This document shows, piece after piece, positions 59,740-64,000 of a stretch of 64,000 bases of DNA. The notes below the pieces were generated by a model. The model saw only the letters and a program-made list of their open reading frames with translations. It searched no databases and was not told where the DNA came from. Numbering within the stretch: the stretch's first letter is position 1; every line of letters starts with the position of its first letter. The stretch covers positions 203,501 through 267,500 of the forward strand of contig JAWRVZ010000253.1 of the NCBI GenBank assembly GCA_037043235.1, in the 5' to 3' direction. Origin of the DNA: Rhodeus uyekii (Eukaryota > Chordata > Actinopteri > Cypriniformes > Acheilognathidae). Both the position numbers and the translations under genes were made by a program.

Positions 59740-61330
59740 CCTTTGAGGAGTTGAAGAGAGCCCTTGTCAAGAGTGTGGTGTTGACCCACCCTGACTTTGA
59801 GAGTCCCTTTATTCCCTGCACCGATGCATTGTAAGACAGCCTTGGTGCTTGGCTTTCTCAAGTTCCCAGTGAGGATAAAGCACATCCTGTAGTGTCCCCA
59901 AGCAAATCTTTGAGTTGCACACTGGAGTTCTTGGCCCTAAAATGGTCTGTATGTGACCAGTTTAGTCACCATTTTAAAGGCCAATTAATTCACAGTGTAA
60001 TCTGATAAAAAGCCGCTCGCATACATCATGACCATACATCATGTGAACAACCCTGGGTTGCAAAACTTAACCTGTACAGTAAGATCATAAAATGTATCTG
60101 CAAGATTGAATGTTGTGGCTGATGCATTCAGTCTCGAACCATTTGTCAAGCCAGTGTGTCAACGTCTTCTGTCTGAATCTTACTCCAACGACTGAAGCAT
60201 GCAGACTGAGTGGAAAATGAATGTATGCAGGAGACAGTCCGTCTTGCGTGCCAGCCGCAGACACTTGACGCTGAACTTAGTCAGAGCTCTACGATGACTG
60301 CTGATGATGTGTCTTCTATATTATCTTCTTTTGATGATTGGGATTTAGGAACTGTGCCCAGAGCGACATCCCTAAGTTATCACTTGAATTCACTGAATTG
60401 ACTGCCAAGATGTATTGATCTGAATTGCAAAGTCAGCAGCAAAAAGACGCAGTAATTTCCACGGTGGCTTCTATGTCAGCAGGAAGCGCAGACCCTTCTA
60501 GGTTTTGAGGTTTTTGAAGCAGTTGGACAAGCTATTTTTGCTTAATGGCATTCTTTACGGAACCGTCAAAGACCCACTCACTGAGCATAAGAAGTTTCAC
60601 TGTGTCCTGCCTGCCTCCCTGAAACGGGAAGCACTTTCTGCTATTCACCTACCATGTCCTTGGATTTCTGGGCTGCTGAAGATGGCATAATACGTCTATA
60701 ATAGATAGCTTAGTAATCCGATCTTTTCATCAAGCTAGCTCATGTTTTTCCTTGTCAGAACCAAATCTAGAGTGTTGCTAAGAAACTGTGTGACGGCTTC
60801 TTCTGTATTTATGGATTTCCCCAGCATATCCTTGATCTCACTGGTGTTGACAGGTCACAGACCCATCCCATGGGGAACGGTGGAACTGAGAGGGTCTTTC
60901 ACCCAGATCAAAACCGAAGTGTCCACAGTAAACGAGGACATTCAATTATAACTATACTGCCCATGAAACAACTGGGTTTGCCTCGTTTTACCTGATGTTT
61001 GGAAGGGTACCAAGATTGCCTGTTGACCTTATGCTTCAGAATATACTTCGTGATCAGTCGATCTGTAATTACAATGAGTTTAATCTGTAATTACAACAGT
61101 TCAATGTGTTGTCAGTGATCTACAGTCTGCTACGGCGCTGGCTCAAGAGAAATCTGCTGCCGAACAAGACCATCCGTCTGATCAGCACAACAAGCGAGTC
61201 GAGGGATTACCTCTGTTAATTGGTTATCATGTTCTCATTGCTAACAAAAGCAGTAGATGTAAACGGGAGCTTGGCGATTAATTGGGACCCACCACCTATT
61301 CCGGTGTTGTTTTCAACCGTTCCCTGCACA
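59740..61330 (+). pseudogene. decayed Ty3/gypsy pol (RNase H to integrase)
   Basis: Broken frames in order: SFEELKRALVKSVVLTHPDF, then LEFLALKWSVCDQFSHHFKG (RNase H, 59745-59990); DKLFLLNGILYGTVKDPLTE (integrase N-part, about 60520-60590); a damaged core near 60790-60930; and TTGFASFYLMFGRVPRLPVD (about 60960-61030). The order RNase H then integrase is the usual gypsy order, unlike the element at 41824. Many stops; no LTRs found. Confidence 0.78.
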
Positions 61331-62347
61331 TTTATAAAACTATGTGATGGATCAGATCTGGGCTGAAGGAAATAATACACTCTCTGTTGGCTTTACTATA
61401 TCGGCCTAATTTTCTTTTCGGATCAGTAACGATAACATTAAAAATGAGCATTGATCGGCTGATGCTGATATATCGCCCATCCCTACTAGAATTCACACAT
61501 AATTATTCATTTACATATACCTGATGTTGCTGCCGGATCAAGAGCAGTGCTTTCCCTTAAATTGTTGTGATGTCATCAGCTAACATAATTTCCTGTTCTG
61601 GCTCCTCCTCTTTCTTTTGTCATTATAACTGAATGGGAGAGGTAGGTTTCATGGTTTCTGAGAATCTTATTTATTTTCCATTGTAATTATTACTTTGTCT
61701 ATATTTTCACCCCAATTTAAGTGTATAATGTTATTTTACTAACCTGTGTGATTGTTTCCGTCATTTTACCTTTTTTTGGAATTGAGAGCACATTGTGCAC
61801 ATTTATTTTAGAGGAGACCGTTCACTCAAATAGGGAGCTTATTTGTTCTTTTGTATCGGGTATTTTTCTGTCTATAGTATTTTCTAACTCAATCAATACT
61901 CCGTTTATGTTTCATGCACTTGTTTTGGCCCCTTTGCATTGTAAGTGATTGAGACAGAACATTAATGACAGTTCACTCAAAAAGCGGCAGATTATGTGTA
62001 TTTTATATCAGGGAAGGGAATAAAAGATCCAGTGAAACTGTTGCATCATGTCTGTGTGCAAGAACTCCAACCACTCAACACCAATATTAAAGTGTTTCAT
62101 AACTGGTTTCACTGACTGGATCACGCATGGCATCGCGAGCCACTGGTTACACTTGAGTTAGTCTGTTTTGAGTCTCCACTAACAATCTGGTGCACTGATG
62201 TTTGATTAGAGACACAATTAAAACATGCAGTGCTGAGCTATTCCTGGCCCAGGGTTGGGAATGTGTTGGGAATGACCAGATATGTACGATTTGTTGGTGC
62301 ACAGGTGCTTTAGCTGTTAGTTTGCACTATGACCTGCTCAAAAATAG
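61331..62347. other. intergenic sequence, nothing firm
   Basis: A short gatcggctgatgctgatata stretch near 61450 looks like the edge of a decayed DNA transposon. No gene. Confidence 0.35.
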
Positions 62348-62503
62348 CTTTCCTGTAGCTCAAACAGTAGACACTTGCAACATCAAGGTCATGGGTTTAA
62401 TCCCAGGGAAAGCAAAAACTGATTAGAATGTCAACGTGTTTCTTGAATGCAATGCAAGTTGCTTTGAATAAAAGCGTCTGCCAAATGTAGAAATGTAAAT
62501 CTA
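62348..62503 (+). mobile_element. tRNA-derived SINE, copy 6
   Basis: Has gtagctcaaacagtagacac, ggtcatgggtttaatcccag (B box) and the tail ataaaagcgtctgccaaatg. Confidence 0.75.
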
Positions 62504-63534
62504 AATTAACATAATTTATGCTTTTAATATAAGCAATTCATGTTTTATTACTATTTATTAATTTGTAGGTATTTAAAAATTTATTCAGCAAATTGCCTTG
62601 TAATCCAGAAGAGACAAACAAACAAATTAAGAAGAGCGGGATTTGAAATGTTTTGAAATCATGGTTTAGATGTGCAAGAGCGAGATTCGAACCCTAGTCC
62701 AAGTGAAAGTAAAAAGAAAAAACTTTTGGTTGGCACAGTATTACAACTATTCTCTGGCCCTGCGTGAGGAAGGACAGCTGTTATGCTAATGTTAATATTG
62801 AAAAACGTTGAGTACGAGTCCCAGACAGCGGCATAACTAAAGAATCGTGGCTGGTCGAAGCCTCTTATAAGGACAAATCTCATACCTTTTTTTTTTTTTT
62901 AAAGCCTTGAATTGTCTTTTCAGTAAAGTATTTTAAAACTATTTCCACTCTATACCCATCCATCCAACATCAGCAAAAAGCATAAAAAATGGCTTTTGGG
63001 AATTTATTCATTTATTTATTTTTGAAAGAGAGAGGGAGTGAGATCATGCAGATCATATTGCCATTAGAAACAAATCAAGTTTTACCCTTTTGTTAATTGT
63101 TGCAACAAAAAAACTAAGAAAAATTCAGACATCTGAAACATTTTAAATGGTATCGTCCACATTGGGGCAAAACTCAACTGAAACCGATTCACTGCAACCT
63201 AAACAATGACTTGTTTCAGGCTGTGGAAATGGAACAAGGTCATGGATCAGGTAAACACTGGAGGCTGAGCTATCAGTTTATCGGTTGGCAAGTGCTTCTC
63301 CTGTTATCTCTAAAGCTGCCTTGAAACAATCTGTATTGTATAAAGCGCTAAAATTTGACTGTGTCAGAGGCCTTTGACATCCCCGCACTGTCATCCTTGC
63401 GAGTTACTGATGACATCTTGAGGGGGGTTCAAGAGAAAGGTCTGCTTGCCAGATCCAGATGAATTGGAGGACATTTGTGCAGGGTTTACCAACCATGTTG
63501 ACTCCCCAGCTTTCTGTCATTTACCTAGAAATGA

Positions 63535-63655
63535 CTAATTAGCATTTGGCGACTTGCATTGTATTCAAGTCCTAATCAGTTCTTGCTTTCCCTGGGAGTC
63601 AAACCCATGGTCTTGCGTTGCAAGCACCACACTCTACTGTTTGAGCCATATTTGA
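63535..63655 (-). mobile_element. tRNA-derived SINE, copy 7 (3' part missing)
   Basis: The minus-strand head is intact (tccctgggagtcaaacccat, actctactgtttgagccata) and the tail is truncated to ttggcgacttgcattg. It lies just upstream of the ctxn3 coding exon. Confidence 0.7.
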
Positions 63656-63747
63656 GGCCACATTGTTTACTGTACTGGGTATGAAAGTTTAAAGGTAAAT
63701 TATAATGGAAAAGAAACACTTAATAGATCCATTCTGTGTGTTTTTAG

Positions 63748-64000
63748 ATGAGGTCCATGTGGAGGATGTGGGGCCCCTGCGTTTGAGGATGCACGAGCGT
63801 CTGCTGTGGGACGAGCCGCTGCAGATCGCCTGGCTGATGGAGGCCGAGCCGTTCACCTCCTCCCTCCAGACGGGGGGTCCTGTGGCGGGCGCCAGCATGA
63901 CCCTGGAGCAGAAGACCACGTTTGCCTTCGTCATCTTCCTCTTTGTCTTCCTCTGCATGCTGATTGTGCGCTGCTTCCGCATCCTGCTGGACCCGTACCG
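63748..64000 (+). CDS. ctxn3: ctxn3 coding exon, 5' part (cut by window end)
   Basis: Cortexin family, small single-pass membrane proteins of neurons. The canonical start is ATG 63837 (MEAEPFTSSLQTGG...). It leads to MTLEQKTTFAFVIFLFVFLC, then MLIVRCFRILLDPY, the near-invariant cortexin transmembrane and juxtamembrane signature. The exon opens at an acceptor tttttag/ATGAGG (63747/63748). The frame is open from the acceptor through 63837, giving 29 whole extra codons plus one split codon. About 25 C-terminal residues lie beyond the window. CTXN3, rather than CTXN1 or CTXN2, is favoured by position after prrc1. Confidence 0.9.

Overview
The window is vertebrate, almost certainly teleost and probably cypriniform (inference). 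It has short exons with GT-AG introns, long (GT)n arrays and a dense fish-type transposon load: Tc1-like, hAT, pogo-like, DIRS-like, BEL/Pao-like, Ty3/gypsy, L1-like and L2-like elements plus tRNA-derived SINEs. Three protein-coding genes lie on the + strand in the order megf10 - prrc1 - ctxn3. This order matches the human 5q23 neighbourhood as I know it and supports the gene calls.

About 1-28.8 kb: the 3' two thirds of megf10. Seventeen coding exons (3978-27739) encode the distal EGF-like modules, one transmembrane segment and the tyrosine-rich cytoplasmic tail. The EMI domain and first EGF modules lie upstream of the window. All exon phases join without a frame break; one intron uses a GC donor. 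The introns hold solo LTRs, a pogo-like remnant, a hAT-type element with an intact 8-bp target duplication, SINEs, and a roughly 4-kb minisatellite of a 20-bp unit that starts about 20 nt after a 5' splice site.

About 29.3-38.8 kb: prrc1, complete. A CpG-rich non-coding first exon with a perfect CRE palindrome is followed by eight coding exons giving 431 residues. Intron 2 carries a non-autonomous Tc1-like element.

About 39-63.7 kb: a repeat-rich interval with no host gene recognised except a possible first exon of ctxn3 near 52.2 kb. Its centrepiece is a young minus-strand LTR retrotransposon (41824-46363) with nearly identical LTRs, perfect 5-bp target duplications, a SCAN-like gag, a truncated pol ending in RNase H, and about 24 apparently perfect copies of a 35-bp minisatellite. 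It sits inside an L1-like fragment that also abuts a Tc1-like element. Decayed DIRS-like, BEL/Pao-like, L2-like and Ty3/gypsy fragments follow.

63.7-64.0 kb: the 5' part of the ctxn3 coding exon, cut by the window edge.

The three genes do not form a pathway: MEGF10 is an engulfment/adhesion receptor of glia and muscle satellite cells, PRRC1 is an early-secretory-pathway protein linked to PKA, and CTXN3 is a small neuronal membrane protein. They are linked by synteny. I found no clear new multi-gene system. The most unusual structures are the two tandem arrays (one in a megf10 intron, one inside a recent retrotransposon), the series of dated nested insertions, and several atypical megf10 splice sites.
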